From contig JALLOF010000004.1 of assembly GCA_027717595.1 (NCBI GenBank), forward strand, positions 35,999 through 99,998: a stretch of 64,000 nucleotides of DNA, in the 5' to 3' direction. Below are positions 54,164 through 62,796 of this stretch, piece after piece. The first letter of the stretch is position 1, and each line of letters opens with the position of its first letter. A program made the translations under genes and the position numbers. The stretch is from Nitrospinae bacterium AH_259_B05_G02_I21. Lineage in GTDB: Bacteria; JADFOP01. Under the pieces are notes generated by a model that did not search any database, was not told the DNA's origin, and was given only the letters and a program-made list of their open reading frames with translations.

Positions 54164-55170
54164 CGTTCCGCGACATCTTAGGCCACGATCGCGTTCTGGA
54201 GCGGCTACGCCGCTCCCTGGCCATCGGACGGGTGGCTCACGCATACCTCTTCGTAGGCCCCGAGGGGGTCGGCAAGGCGACCGTGGCGCGGGCCTTTGCC
54301 GCTGCGCTGACGTGTCCCGAGGAGCCGGGCGAGGGCTGCGGGGGGTGTCCGAGCTGCCGGAGGCTCAAGGCCGCCACCCACCCCGACGCCCACGTCGTGG
54401 AGCCCGACGGCCAGGAGGTGAAGATCGAGCAGGTCCGGGGCCTCCAGAAGGCTCTGGCCTACCGGCCCTCGATGGCCCGGTGCGCTGTGGCCATCTTGCC
54501 GCAGGCCGAGCGGCTCACCCTCCAGGCGGCCAACGCCCTGCTGAAGACCCTAGAGGAGCCCCCGGGCGAGACGGTCCTGGTGCTCGTGGCCCCGACGGCC
54601 TCGCTGTTGCCGCCGACGGTGGTCTCGCGGTGCGAGCTGGTGAGCTTCACGCCCCTGCCCCAGGAGGAGCTGGCCTCCTTCCTCGCAAGCCGGCGGGGGC
54701 TGACGCCCGAGGCCGCCGAGCTCACCGCCGCCCTGGCCGCCGGGCGCGTGGGGCTGGCCCTCGACTCCGAGGTGGGCGACCTGAAGGCCCTCCGGGAGCG
54801 GGCGTGGCAATACTTGACCTCGGCCGCCGAAGGCCCAGGCTCGGTGCTGGCCTGGAGCAAACACGGCTTAGAGGAGATGCGCCGGGGCCGCTCCAGCCTC
54901 AAGGCCGCAGGCCTGGAGCTCAACACAGCCCTGCTGAGCCTGGCCCGCGACGTGGTGGTGACGGCTGCGGGCCAACCCGATAGGCTCATCCACGTCGACC
55001 TGGCCGAGCAGTACGCCTCACTGCCCGCCGGAGGCCAGCCAGCGGCGGCCCAAGCCGTGTTTGAAGCCGTCCAGGCCGGGCGGGCTCAACTCGACCGGAA
55101 CCTCAATACCCAGCTGGTCTACGAGACGATGGGGCTCGCCATCGCCGAGGCCAACCGGGGTCGTACATAG
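54160..55170 (+). CDS. holB: DNA polymerase III subunit delta'
   Basis: The 336-residue AAA+ clamp-loader subunit has GHDRVLERLRRSLAIGRVAHAYLFVGPEGVGKATVA-type N-terminal structure: a Walker A of GPEGVGKA, the zinc-binding cysteines in CPEEPGEGCGGCPSC, and ANALLKTLEEPP. Sensor residues follow in VVSRCE. It is coupled to tmk, a widespread arrangement. Confidence 0.92.
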   Translation: MTFRDILGHDRVLERLRRSLAIGRVAHAYLFVGPEGVGKATVARAFAAALTCPEEPGEGCGGCPSCRRLKAATHPDAHVVEPDGQEVKIEQVRGLQKALAYRPSMARCAVAILPQAERLTLQAANALLKTLEEPPGETVLVLVAPTASLLPPTVVSRCELVSFTPLPQEELASFLASRRGLTPEAAELTAALAAGRVGLALDSEVGDLKALRERAWQYLTSAAEGPGSVLAWSKHGLEEMRRGRSSLKAAGLELNTALLSLARDVVVTAAGQPDRLIHVDLAEQYASLPAGGQPAAAQAVFEAVQAGRAQLDRNLNTQLVYETMGLAIAEANRGRT

Positions 55171-55186
55171 CAGAAGGAGGATCGGC

Positions 55187-56014
55187 ATGATTACCCTCGT
55201 AGGCGTTCAACTTCCCGACCACGGCAGAATTTCCCAATACGAGGACCCCAGCCTCTCGCTCTCCATCGGCGACCCCTGCGTCGTTGAGCGCGGACCCGGT
55301 GAGTTCGCCTTCGGCCACATGGCCAGCAACTACATGCGCCTGCCGCAGCATGCCGTGACGTGGAAGCCGCCGAGGGTCCTGCGCAAGGCCACCGAGCACG
55401 ACCTCAAGAGGCAATCGCACAACGAGCAGATGGAACGCGAGGCGGTCGTCTTCTGCAAGCAGCGCATCGAGGAACACCGGCTACAGATGAATCTGGAGAA
55501 GGTCTTCTTCGCCTTCGACGGCGAGAAGACCATGTTCTACTACACCGCCGAGGACCGGATCGATTTCCGCCAGCTCGTGCGCGATCTGGCCAGGGAGTTC
55601 AAGGTCCGGATCGAGATGCGCCAGATCGGGGCCCGGGACCTTGCGGGGATGACGGGCGGGTGCGACTCGTGCGGCGAACAGCTCTGTTGCACCCGCAACC
55701 TCAAGGAATTCAAGCCTGTCCCCATCCGTGCGGCCAAAGACCAAAACCACACCGGGAACCCGGACAAGCTCACCGGAGTGTGTGGGCGTCTCAAGTGCTG
55801 CATTCTCTACGAACACCCAACCTACGCCGCCGTCAAGGGCTCCATGCCGGGCCCGGGCAAAACGGTGCGCCTGCCCGAGGGGAAAGGCCGCGTCGCCAAG
55901 ATCGACATCTTTCGAGAAGAGGTGCTCGTCAACCTCGATGATGGGAGGCAGGTGGCCGTGCGCGGGGACCGCGGTTCTCGCCGTGTGGTTCCCGACGAGC
56001 CCGCCGACGGGTAG
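55187..56014 (+). CDS. PSP1-domain protein, RicT/YaaT family
   Basis: ATG 55187 follows AGAAGGAGG. The 275-residue protein has the PSP1 domain with the characteristic cysteines CDSCGEQLCCTRNL and the C-terminal-type LTGVCGRLKCCILYEH, and KVFFAFDGEKTMFYYTAEDR. In Bacillus RicT works with RicA and RicF in mRNA maturation and binds Fe-S clusters. It commonly follows tmk-holB and precedes metG, as here. Its role outside Firmicutes is less certain. Confidence 0.88.
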   Translation: MITLVGVQLPDHGRISQYEDPSLSLSIGDPCVVERGPGEFAFGHMASNYMRLPQHAVTWKPPRVLRKATEHDLKRQSHNEQMEREAVVFCKQRIEEHRLQMNLEKVFFAFDGEKTMFYYTAEDRIDFRQLVRDLAREFKVRIEMRQIGARDLAGMTGGCDSCGEQLCCTRNLKEFKPVPIRAAKDQNHTGNPDKLTGVCGRLKCCILYEHPTYAAVKGSMPGPGKTVRLPEGKGRVAKIDIFREEVLVNLDDGRQVAVRGDRGSRRVVPDEPADG

Positions 56015-56023
56015 GGTTGCGCA

Positions 56024-57976
56024 ATGGGTGACCCTCCGGCGGCCAAGACCTTTTACGTCACGACCCCCATCTACTACGTCAACGACGTCCCCCACATCGG
56101 CCACGCCTACACCACTCTGTCCGCCGACGTGCTGGCCCGCTACCACCGCCTCAGAGGCCGGGAGGTCTTCTTTCTCACCGGCACCGATGAGCACGGCCAG
56201 AAGGTCCAACGCTCGGCCGCCGAGCAGGGGCTCGAGCCCATTGAACTCGCCGACCGCACCGTGGAGCGCTTCCAAGCCATCTGGGAGGCCCTGCACATCT
56301 CCAACGACGACTTCATCCGGACCACCGAGCCGCGCCACCGCCGGGCGGTTGAGGCCATCTTTCGCCGCATCGACGAGGCGGGCGACATCTACCCCGGCGA
56401 GTACGAGGGGCTCTACTGTGTGCCGTGCGAGACCTTCTGGACGGAGCTCCAGGTGGGAGAGGGCGGGTGCCCCTCCTGCGGGCGGCCCGTGGAGACGGTT
56501 CGGGAAAAGAGCTACTTCTTCCGGATGAGCCGGTATGAGAAGCGGCTGCTCGAGCACATCGAGCGCCACCCGGAGTTCATCCAGCCCGAGTCCCGCCGCA
56601 ACGAGATTCTCTCCTTCGTTCGCCAGGGCCTGAAAGACCTTTCCATAAGCCGGACCACGTTCGATTGGGGCCTTCCCGTGCCGACCGACCCCTCCCACGT
56701 CCTCTACGTATGGTTCGACGCGCTGACGAACTACCTGACAGCCCCCGGGCTTGGGACCGACCCGGAGCGCTTCGAGCGCATCTGGCCAGCCGACGTCCAC
56801 CTCATCGGCAAGGACATCCTCCGCTTCCACGCCGTCTACTGGCCGACCTTCCTCATGGCCGCGGGCCTGCCCCTGCCTCGGGTCGTCTTCGGCCACGGCT
56901 GGTGGACGGTGGAGGGCCAGAAGATGTCCAAGAGCCTGCGCAACGTGGTCGATCCCCTCTGGCTCATCGAGACCTACGGGGTGGACGCCGTGCGCTACTT
57001 CCTGCTTAGGGAAGTTTCCTTCGGCGCCGACGGCGACTTCTCCCACAGAGCCTTCATCGGCCGGCTCAACGCCGATCTGGCCAACGACCTGGGCAACCTC
57101 CTGTCGCGCACCGTGGGGATGATTCAAAAGTACTGCGACGGGGTCGTGCCCGAGCCCTCGGAGGAGACCGCTCTGGAGGTGGCCTTCCGGGAGCGGGCCG
57201 AGGCGGTGATGGTAGCCCAGGACGGCTTCATGGCCCAATGCGCCTTCCAAAAGGCACTTATCAACATCTTCGAGCTAGTGGCAGCGGCCAACAAGTACGT
57301 CGACGAGACGGCCCCGTTCAAGCTCGCCAAGCGCGAGGCCGACCGGCCCCGGCTTCGGACCGTCCTCTACACGCTGGCCGAGGGCCTGAGGTTTCTGCGC
57401 CTCCTTACCGATCCGTACATGCCGACGACAGCCGCCAAGATCGGCTGCCAGCTCGGCATCCCGGCGCTAGAGCCAGGCCGACCCTTCAACGAGGTCTCGC
57501 GCTGGGGCGGCACCGAGGGGGGCCAGACCATACACGAGGGCCCGAAGCTCTTCCCCCGCATCGAAGAGGACCGGGCGGTGGCCATCCACGAGGAGGTGGC
57601 CCGCCTGGCCGATGCCGAAGAGGCCCCGCCAGAGGAGGATGCCGTGGAGGAGATTGGTATCGAGGAGTTCCAGCGGGTTTCGCTCCGGACGGCCCGAATC
57701 GTCGCGGCCGAGCCGGTCCCCAAATCCAAAAAGCTCCTCAAGCTTACCGTAGAGGTCGGCGGGGGCGAGCAGCGCCAGCTCGTCGCCGGCATAGCCCAGG
57801 ACTACACCCCCGAGGCCCTGGTGGGCAAATCGGTCGTCGTGGTAACGAACCTCAAGCCCGCCCGCCTCATGGGCGTAGAGAGCCAGGGCATGGTGCTCGC
57901 CGGGGAGACGCCGGAGGGCAAGGTCGTGCTGGCCACCTTCGACGAGCCCCTTGAGCCGGGCTGCGTGGTCAAGTAA
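56024..57976 (+). CDS. metG: Methionine--tRNA ligase
   Basis: The 650-residue class I synthetase has PTIYYVNDVPHIGHAYT-like HIGH motif (HIGHAYT near residue 24), the zinc knuckle CVPCETFWTELQVGEGGCPSC, the GHGWWTVEGQKMSKSLRN KMSKS loop, and a C-terminal tRNA-binding domain (IGIEEFQRVSLRTARIVAAE ... VVVVTNLKPARLMG). Notably this EMAP-II-like domain is kept here while it is missing from PheT in the same window. Confidence 0.96.
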   Translation: MGDPPAAKTFYVTTPIYYVNDVPHIGHAYTTLSADVLARYHRLRGREVFFLTGTDEHGQKVQRSAAEQGLEPIELADRTVERFQAIWEALHISNDDFIRTTEPRHRRAVEAIFRRIDEAGDIYPGEYEGLYCVPCETFWTELQVGEGGCPSCGRPVETVREKSYFFRMSRYEKRLLEHIERHPEFIQPESRRNEILSFVRQGLKDLSISRTTFDWGLPVPTDPSHVLYVWFDALTNYLTAPGLGTDPERFERIWPADVHLIGKDILRFHAVYWPTFLMAAGLPLPRVVFGHGWWTVEGQKMSKSLRNVVDPLWLIETYGVDAVRYFLLREVSFGADGDFSHRAFIGRLNADLANDLGNLLSRTVGMIQKYCDGVVPEPSEETALEVAFRERAEAVMVAQDGFMAQCAFQKALINIFELVAAANKYVDETAPFKLAKREADRPRLRTVLYTLAEGLRFLRLLTDPYMPTTAAKIGCQLGIPALEPGRPFNEVSRWGGTEGGQTIHEGPKLFPRIEEDRAVAIHEEVARLADAEEAPPEEDAVEEIGIEEFQRVSLRTARIVAAEPVPKSKKLLKLTVEVGGGEQRQLVAGIAQDYTPEALVGKSVVVVTNLKPARLMGVESQGMVLAGETPEGKVVLATFDEPLEPGCVVK

Positions 57977-58011
57977 TCCCACCCCCCCCCAAGGCCCTGC
58001 CGAGGCAACCC

Positions 58012-59280
58012 GTGCTCATCGACACCCACGTCCACCTTGAGATGGAGCAGTTCGACGCGGACCGCGACGAGGTCCTCGTGCGGGCCCGCAAGGCCGGGGT
58101 CTCGGCCATCATCACTATCGCCTCGACCTTTGAGAGCAACGAGCAGGCCGAAGCCCTCGCGCAGACCTATCACGGCGTTTATCACACCGTGGGCGTCCAC
58201 CCCCACGACGCCAAGCACCTGACCCCCGAGCGGCTCAAAGAGCTCTGCCGACGGGCCCTGGGCGGGCGGGTGGTGGCCTGGGGAGAGATCGGGCTCGACT
58301 ACTTCCGCGACCGCTCGCCCCGAGAGGCCCAACGGGAGGCCTTCCGCGAGCAGCTGCGCTGCGCCGCGCGCCTAGGGCTTCCCGTGGTCATCCACAACCG
58401 CGACGCCCACGACGACACCCTCGCGATTCTCGCCGAGGAAGGCCCCGGCGAGGCGACCGGGGTCTTCCACTGCTTCAGCGGGGATAAGGCCTTCGCCCAC
58501 AGATGCCTGGAGTTCGGCTTCTGCCTATCGGTCGGGGGTCCTCTCACCTACCCGAACAACGACCAGTACCGCCGGCTTGTCGGGGAGCTCTCTCCAGACC
58601 GTCTCCTGGTGGAGACCGACGCTCCCTTCCTGGCCCCCCAGGCCCACCGGGGCCGACGCAACGAGCCCGCATACGTGACCTTCGTCGCCGAGGCGCTGGC
58701 CGAGGCCGCAGGGGTCTCGGTCGAGGAAGTGACCAACATCACAACGAACAACGTCCGGCGCCTCTTCGGCATCGGCCCCTTGGAGGCGAAGCTCCGGATC
58801 GTCTCGCCCCTGCAGGACCGCCTGTGCGTCAACCTCACCTCCCGCTCCACCAACGAGACCACCTTCACCAGCCGGACCTTCCATCCCGGTTCCAGGGGAC
58901 ACCCGTTCGAGGCGCCGCGTGACCCGACGGCGGCCGAAGTGCTCCAGGCCTTGGAGCCCGGGCTCGCCTCCGCTCGGGAGGTGGTCCTGGGCGGCTACGG
59001 CGAGCCGACCCTCAGGCTCGTCGAGCTCAAGGACATCGCCAGACGGCTGAAGGAGCGCCGGTGCCGGGTCCGCCTCACCACCAACGGCCACGGCTCGCTC
59101 ATCCACGGGCGCGACATCACCAGGGAGCTCGTCGGTCTTGTAGATGCGTGCTCCGTCAGCCTCGTCGCCCAGGACGCCGAGACCTACGAAGCCCTCTGCC
59201 GGCCAACCTACGGAAAGCTGGCCTACGAGGCGGCCAAAGGCTTTATCGTGCTGGCCAAGGCCGCCGGGATGGAGGTGTAG
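58012..59280 (+). CDS. TatD nuclease fused to a cysteine-less radical-SAM domain, truncated by an in-frame stop
   Basis: GTG 58012 follows GAGG. Residues 1-257 are an intact TatD hydrolase: metal ligands in DTHVH, GEIGLDYF, VIHNRDAHDD, FHCFSGDKA and ETDAPFLAP. Residues 264-422 follow the TatD-associated radical-SAM family (TIGR04038-type): GGYGEPTLRL, RLTTNGHGSLIHGRDI, DACSVSLVAQDAETYEALCRP. The cluster motif CxxxCxxC expected in RCTNECTFCSR is here RSTNETTFTSR, so positions 279, 283 and 286 are Ser, Thr, Thr. The frame stops at TAG 59278, and coding-like sequence continues to 59391. TatD is probably active as a 3'-5' DNase; the second domain cannot bind the usual [4Fe-4S] cluster. Confidence 0.85.
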   Translation: MLIDTHVHLEMEQFDADRDEVLVRARKAGVSAIITIASTFESNEQAEALAQTYHGVYHTVGVHPHDAKHLTPERLKELCRRALGGRVVAWGEIGLDYFRDRSPREAQREAFREQLRCAARLGLPVVIHNRDAHDDTLAILAEEGPGEATGVFHCFSGDKAFAHRCLEFGFCLSVGGPLTYPNNDQYRRLVGELSPDRLLVETDAPFLAPQAHRGRRNEPAYVTFVAEALAEAAGVSVEEVTNITTNNVRRLFGIGPLEAKLRIVSPLQDRLCVNLTSRSTNETTFTSRTFHPGSRGHPFEAPRDPTAAEVLQALEPGLASAREVVLGGYGEPTLRLVELKDIARRLKERRCRVRLTTNGHGSLIHGRDITRELVGLVDACSVSLVAQDAETYEALCRPTYGKLAYEAAKGFIVLAKAAGMEV

Positions 59281-59391
59281 AACACGGTGGTCGACGTAAC
59301 ATAAAAAAAAAATGTGGCCGCCTGCCGCCGGCTGGCCGAGGAGGAGCTCGGAGTCCCGTTGCGGGTGCGCAATCCCAACGAGGTGGGCTGA
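59281..59391 (+). pseudogene. Remaining C-terminus of the TatD-associated radical-SAM domain after in-frame stops
   Basis: The frame of the upstream gene continues as NTVVDVT, TAA (59302-59304), KKNVAACRRLAEEELGVPLR and ends at TGA 59389-59391. VAACRRLAEEELGVPLRVR matches the conserved end of this family. There is no frameshift, only TAG at 59278 and TAA at 59302, the second beside a run of ten A. The most likely reading is decay of the fused domain; stop readthrough or an assembly error at the A-run cannot be excluded. Confidence 0.7.
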
Positions 59392-59551
59392 GGACGATTA
59401 CACGGGGAGGGTCTTACTCCGGTCGAGGTAGCCGGATACGATTAATGGGGAAGAGGGTGATTGTTGAAAGGCAAGGTATTTATAATACTTTCCGGCAAGA
59501 GGTACCTCTGGCCTTGCCAAAGGCGGGGACGGACTAGAAGGCGACGGTCGC

Positions 59552-60172
59552 TTACTTGTTGTTCGTGGCGAAGACGATCTGCCAGAGGTCGATCTTCTTC
59601 ATCTGGTAGCTATTGGCTATGGCCAGGTTCGCGGACTCGGCCAGGTCTGAGAGCTTGAGGTCCGAATTCCAGCCGAGCAGACGGCAAAGAGGAGCAACCC
59701 ACTGCTCGAGCCTTCCCACGACCTTGTTTCGCTCGTTCTGGAAGTGGTTGACCAGCACGAGGCTGCCTTCGGGCTTGAGCACCCGCTTCATCTCGGCGAT
59801 GGTCCGCACCGGGTCGGGTACGACCGAGATGACGAAGGTCGCAAGGACGTGGTCGAAGCTGTCATCGGCGAAGGCCAGCTGCTGGGCGTCCATCTCCAGG
59901 AGCAGAACGTGCTCCAGATCCAGCTCCCCGACCTTGTCCCGGGCCTTGTCGAGCATCCTGCGAGAGAGATCGATGCCGACGACCTCGCAGGCGACCGGAT
60001 AGAGGGGCAAGGTGAGTCCCGTGCCCACGCCCAAATCGAGCACCCGGTGGCCGGGCTGAATCTTCATGGTCTCGATGACGTGCTGCTGGCGGGGGGCGAA
60101 AAACCGCTTGAAGACGTAATCGTAACAGTTAGACCAGAGGGAGTAGACCTTTTTGATCTGCTCAACGTTCAT
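59552..60172 (-). CDS. Class I SAM-dependent methyltransferase (phospholipid- or quinone-type)
   Basis: The 206-residue protein has SAM motif I VLDLGVGTGLTLPL (about residues 44-57), an acidic GIDLSRRML strand, DAQQLAFADDSFDHVLATF and MKRVLKPEGSLVLVNHFQ. The N-terminus YSLWSNCYDYVFKRFFAPR resembles phosphatidylethanolamine N-methyltransferase (PmtA-like) and UbiE-type enzymes. Its substrate is not decidable; menaquinone methylation is one possibility given the pathway in this window. It is transcribed toward the tatD fusion. Confidence 0.8.
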   Translation of the reverse strand: MNVEQIKKVYSLWSNCYDYVFKRFFAPRQQHVIETMKIQPGHRVLDLGVGTGLTLPLYPVACEVVGIDLSRRMLDKARDKVGELDLEHVLLLEMDAQQLAFADDSFDHVLATFVISVVPDPVRTIAEMKRVLKPEGSLVLVNHFQNERNKVVGRLEQWVAPLCRLLGWNSDLKLSDLAESANLAIANSYQMKKIDLWQIVFATNNK

Positions 60173-60422
60173 CGTCCAACCAGTTCCCAGGCTCTGTCGG
60201 GCGATACGTCGTCCCGGTCCCGTAGGGCGATTGCCGAATTCTGTGCCGACCGACTCGAAGGAAACCAGGTGCGCCTTCCCGGAAGGTCGTTTCCTTAATG
60301 AGGGGACTTCCGATAACCCTCAACGGGATAATAGCATAGCGCCACACTCTTCGCAAAAGGTTTTTCTGGAGCCCTTGTCAGTGCGCCCATAGGTGGTTTA
60401 TGATGGAATGTTGAGCGTGACG

Positions 60423-60995
60423 ATGGGAGACAACGACGCCAACGTCGAGCGGCTTGAGCCGCACGAGGCCTACGGGCTCCAGCGCGTCCCGAAGAGCCGC
60501 GGTGAGGCCCTACGGGCCGTCCAGGAGGAGCTCCACCGCGAGATGGCCCGCCGGGCCGGTGCGTACGGGCGCAGGCTCGCCGAGCTCTTCAAGGCCATCG
60601 AGGAGGCCCGGCAGGCCTTCGAAGCCGGCCTCGAGGCGCTCGTCGAGAACGCACGGAGGGGGCTTGGCCCCCAAGCGGCCAGCCGGTCGTGGCACGAGGT
60701 CGTTGACCACATCGACGAGGTACCGCCCGAGCGGGGGGCGGTGACGGTGGATGGGTTGAGGGCCGTAGAGCGCTACGCCGAGCGCCACGGGGGCCTCATG
60801 ACCGAGGCGACCACCGTCCGCCACCATCTCATCATCCACCGCGAGGCCATGGGGTTTCGCGGCCACCACCTGGTGGAAGAGATCTTCCCGCTCCCGGCCG
60901 CGCTACCGCCGCTTGAGGTGGCGTGGAGGCAGGCCCGCGAGAAGCTGAAGGACACGAAGCGCCCAGCAACGACAGAGAGCTCCCCGGTCGTCTAA
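60423..60995 (+). CDS. Hypothetical helical protein overlapping tRNA-Gln
   Basis: The frame opens at 60393; ATG 60423 (MGDNDANVERLEPHEAYG) is a plausible start with GTGACG-poor ribosome signal, and 60408 is an alternative. The 190-residue product is mostly helical and charged, with EELHREMARRAGAYGRRLAE and FEAGLEALVENARRGL, and a conserved-looking HREAMGFRGHHLVEEIFPLP. No family recognised. Codon composition matches the GC-rich core. Its final 15 bases overlap the 5' end of tRNA-Gln. Confidence 0.55.
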   Translation: MGDNDANVERLEPHEAYGLQRVPKSRGEALRAVQEELHREMARRAGAYGRRLAELFKAIEEARQAFEAGLEALVENARRGLGPQAASRSWHEVVDHIDEVPPERGAVTVDGLRAVERYAERHGGLMTEATTVRHHLIIHREAMGFRGHHLVEEIFPLPAALPPLEVAWRQAREKLKDTKRPATTESSPVV

Positions 60996-61054
60996 TGGCA
61001 GGACCCCAGACTTTGGATCTGGTGGTGGAGGTTCGAATCCTCCCCGGGGATCCA
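60981..61054 (+). tRNA. tRNA-Gln (TTG)
   Basis: Acceptor TCCCCGG/CCGGGGA, anticodon stem CCAGA/TCTGG around loop CTTTGGA (anticodon TTG), T-arm GGAGG-TTCGAAT-CCTCC, discriminator T, encoded CCA. An intrinsic terminator follows. Confidence 0.95.
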
Positions 61055-61063
61055 TCCACCCCT

Positions 61064-61101
61064 AAAATAGGAACCCGAGGTTGTTACGGGTTCCTATTTT
61101 T
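61064..61101 (+). terminator. Intrinsic terminator of tRNA-Gln
   Basis: AAATAGGAACCCG pairs with CGGGTTCCTATTT across a 9-base loop, followed by a T-rich tail. The stem begins about ten bases after the CCA of tRNA-Gln. Confidence 0.85.
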
Positions 61102-61285
61102 ATAGATACCCCTTTAGTTTTCCGCTGACGCCCGTCCTCCGCATTTTCCGGGCATTGGCCCCTCCGTCTCCAGGACATAAAAAGGTTGTCACGGGTGAGG
61201 TTGGCACGGGAATGAGGAACATATCCAAGTGCCCTAATGATAAGGCTTGTAAATCTTAAGATAGATACAAGGATAGTTCTCTTAT

Positions 61286-61603
61286 TTAATTCCTTTTTGG
61301 TTTTGGACCGGCCTGTTCCACAAGTAGTTTGAAGACTGCGGGGGCATTATCTTTCTTGACAATGCAGACTTTGATACTATGAGGGTAATCCCCATGACCG
61401 CAGGAATAATCCAGGTCCCCTTCTAAATTTCCATCGCACCAAACGTAACCATGCAGGAACGGCTGCGGAGTGGGCGCGTAAACACCACCGCTAAATGTGT
61501 CCCAGCGAACATTTTGGACATCGGAAAGTCGATACTTAGCCATTCTCCAACTATTCCATTGTCGGCGTACCCAGACGAGTTTCTCTTCCGAATTTTCTTT
61601 CAT
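61286..61603 (-). CDS. Hypothetical protein next to the recombinase remnant
   Basis: The start at 61603 (MKENSEEKLVWVRRQWNSWR) has GAGAGGGG upstream. The 105-residue product is aromatic-rich: RWDTFSGGVYAP, FLHGYVWCDGNLEGDLDYSCG, YPHSIKVCIVKKDNAP. No family is recognised. AT-richer than the core, in the accessory tract after tRNA-Gln. It could be expressed after the recombinase remnant on the same strand. Confidence 0.5.
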   Translation of the reverse strand: MKENSEEKLVWVRRQWNSWRMAKYRLSDVQNVRWDTFSGGVYAPTPQPFLHGYVWCDGNLEGDLDYSCGHGDYPHSIKVCIVKKDNAPAVFKLLVEQAGPKPKRN

Positions 61604-61635
61604 GTCCGACACCCCTCTCAATATATTTGTACTAT

Positions 61636-62619
61636 TTATGCTCTGATGATGCCATTATATATGACCTTCACCTTAGCCTTCCCCACTACCACCCTTTGGA
61701 TGAAGTGTCCTAGGAAGGCCCTCTGTTCATCGAGGCTGTCGCCCTGAAGCACCTCGAAGAGCTCTTCCCGGAACCGCTTTAGGCCCCCCACGGTAACCTC
61801 TAGCTCCTTGGCGTCCTTCTGTCGGCCCACCTCCTCCATCTCCTTTGCTAGGGCCTCCCGCTCGGCCTGAAGGGTACGGATTCGCTCCCCCACCTCGTCC
61901 ATGTTGACGGCTCCTGCCTCTAAGGCCTCATACTGGTGCTGGAGGCGCTTGGCGACCTCCTGGCTGGCCCGCCGGAGCCGGGAGAGCCTGTCGGCTCCCC
62001 GCTTGGCCATCTGCTCTATGACACGGTTGAGGTCTCGAACCATCCGTTCCAGGTTCTCGTCTGTCAGGAGGTGGCCCTTGAGCCGTTCGATGATAGCCGC
62101 CTCCAGTTGATCAACCCGTAGCCGACGGCCCGGGCAGGCCTCCTTGCCATTCTTGATATAAGTAATGCACTGGACGTAGCGGTAGGCCTTCTTACGGCCG
62201 TAGTCGCTGATGCCGTAGGCGGCCCCGCACTGACCACAGGACACCAGGCCTGATAGGAGCCAACTGCTTCCGCTACGGGCGGGGGGTGAATTTCCGGTTC
62301 GGCGGCTGGCTAGCCCCTCCTGGACGGCGTTGAAGAGCTCCTCATCGACGATGGGCTCGTGGGTGCCCTTCACGACGACCCAATCGCTCCGAGGGCGGTT
62401 CGCCTTGCCCCCACGATTGCGATCCCGCTTGTTGAATACCGTCCAGCCCAGGTAGGCCTCCCGATTAAGGATGGCCGAGACCTGGCTGCTGCCCCACCTT
62501 GCCCCGGAACGGGTCCGAGCACCGTCCTGGTTGAGGGCCATTGCGACGGCCTTGCCCCCATGACCCTGAGCCGCCATCTCGAACATCCGCCGGACCAGCC
62601 TCGCCTCCACCTCGTTCAC
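61636..62619 (-). pseudogene. Large serine recombinase lacking its catalytic N-terminal domain
   Basis: The 327-residue frame starts directly in the recombinase domain (VNEVEARLVRRMFEMAAQGHG; LNQDGARTRSGARWGSSQV; GTHEPIVDEELFNAVQ). It then has a zinc ribbon (VSCGQCGAAYG, CITYIKNGKEACPG) and a coiled coil (about residues 205-290), the C-terminal parts of a large serine integrase. The roughly 150-residue resolvase domain with the catalytic Ser is missing: upstream the frame is open only to about 62733 and shows no resolvase motifs. It therefore cannot recombine DNA by itself. It marks a decayed mobile element beside tRNA-Gln. Confidence 0.8.
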
Positions 62620-62796
62620 TTCAAGTTTGGACTTGTGGTTGCCTCGCTCATCGGTCGGTGCCTCCTCCCGTGAGGTTAACGCATCCGCTAGACAGGGAGA
62701 ACCGACCCAAAAGTAACTATTGAATTAAAAGTTGATTATTAGTCAGGGTTACCTATAATCCTTACCCACGCACCTATCCCCCCAACTTGGTAAATC

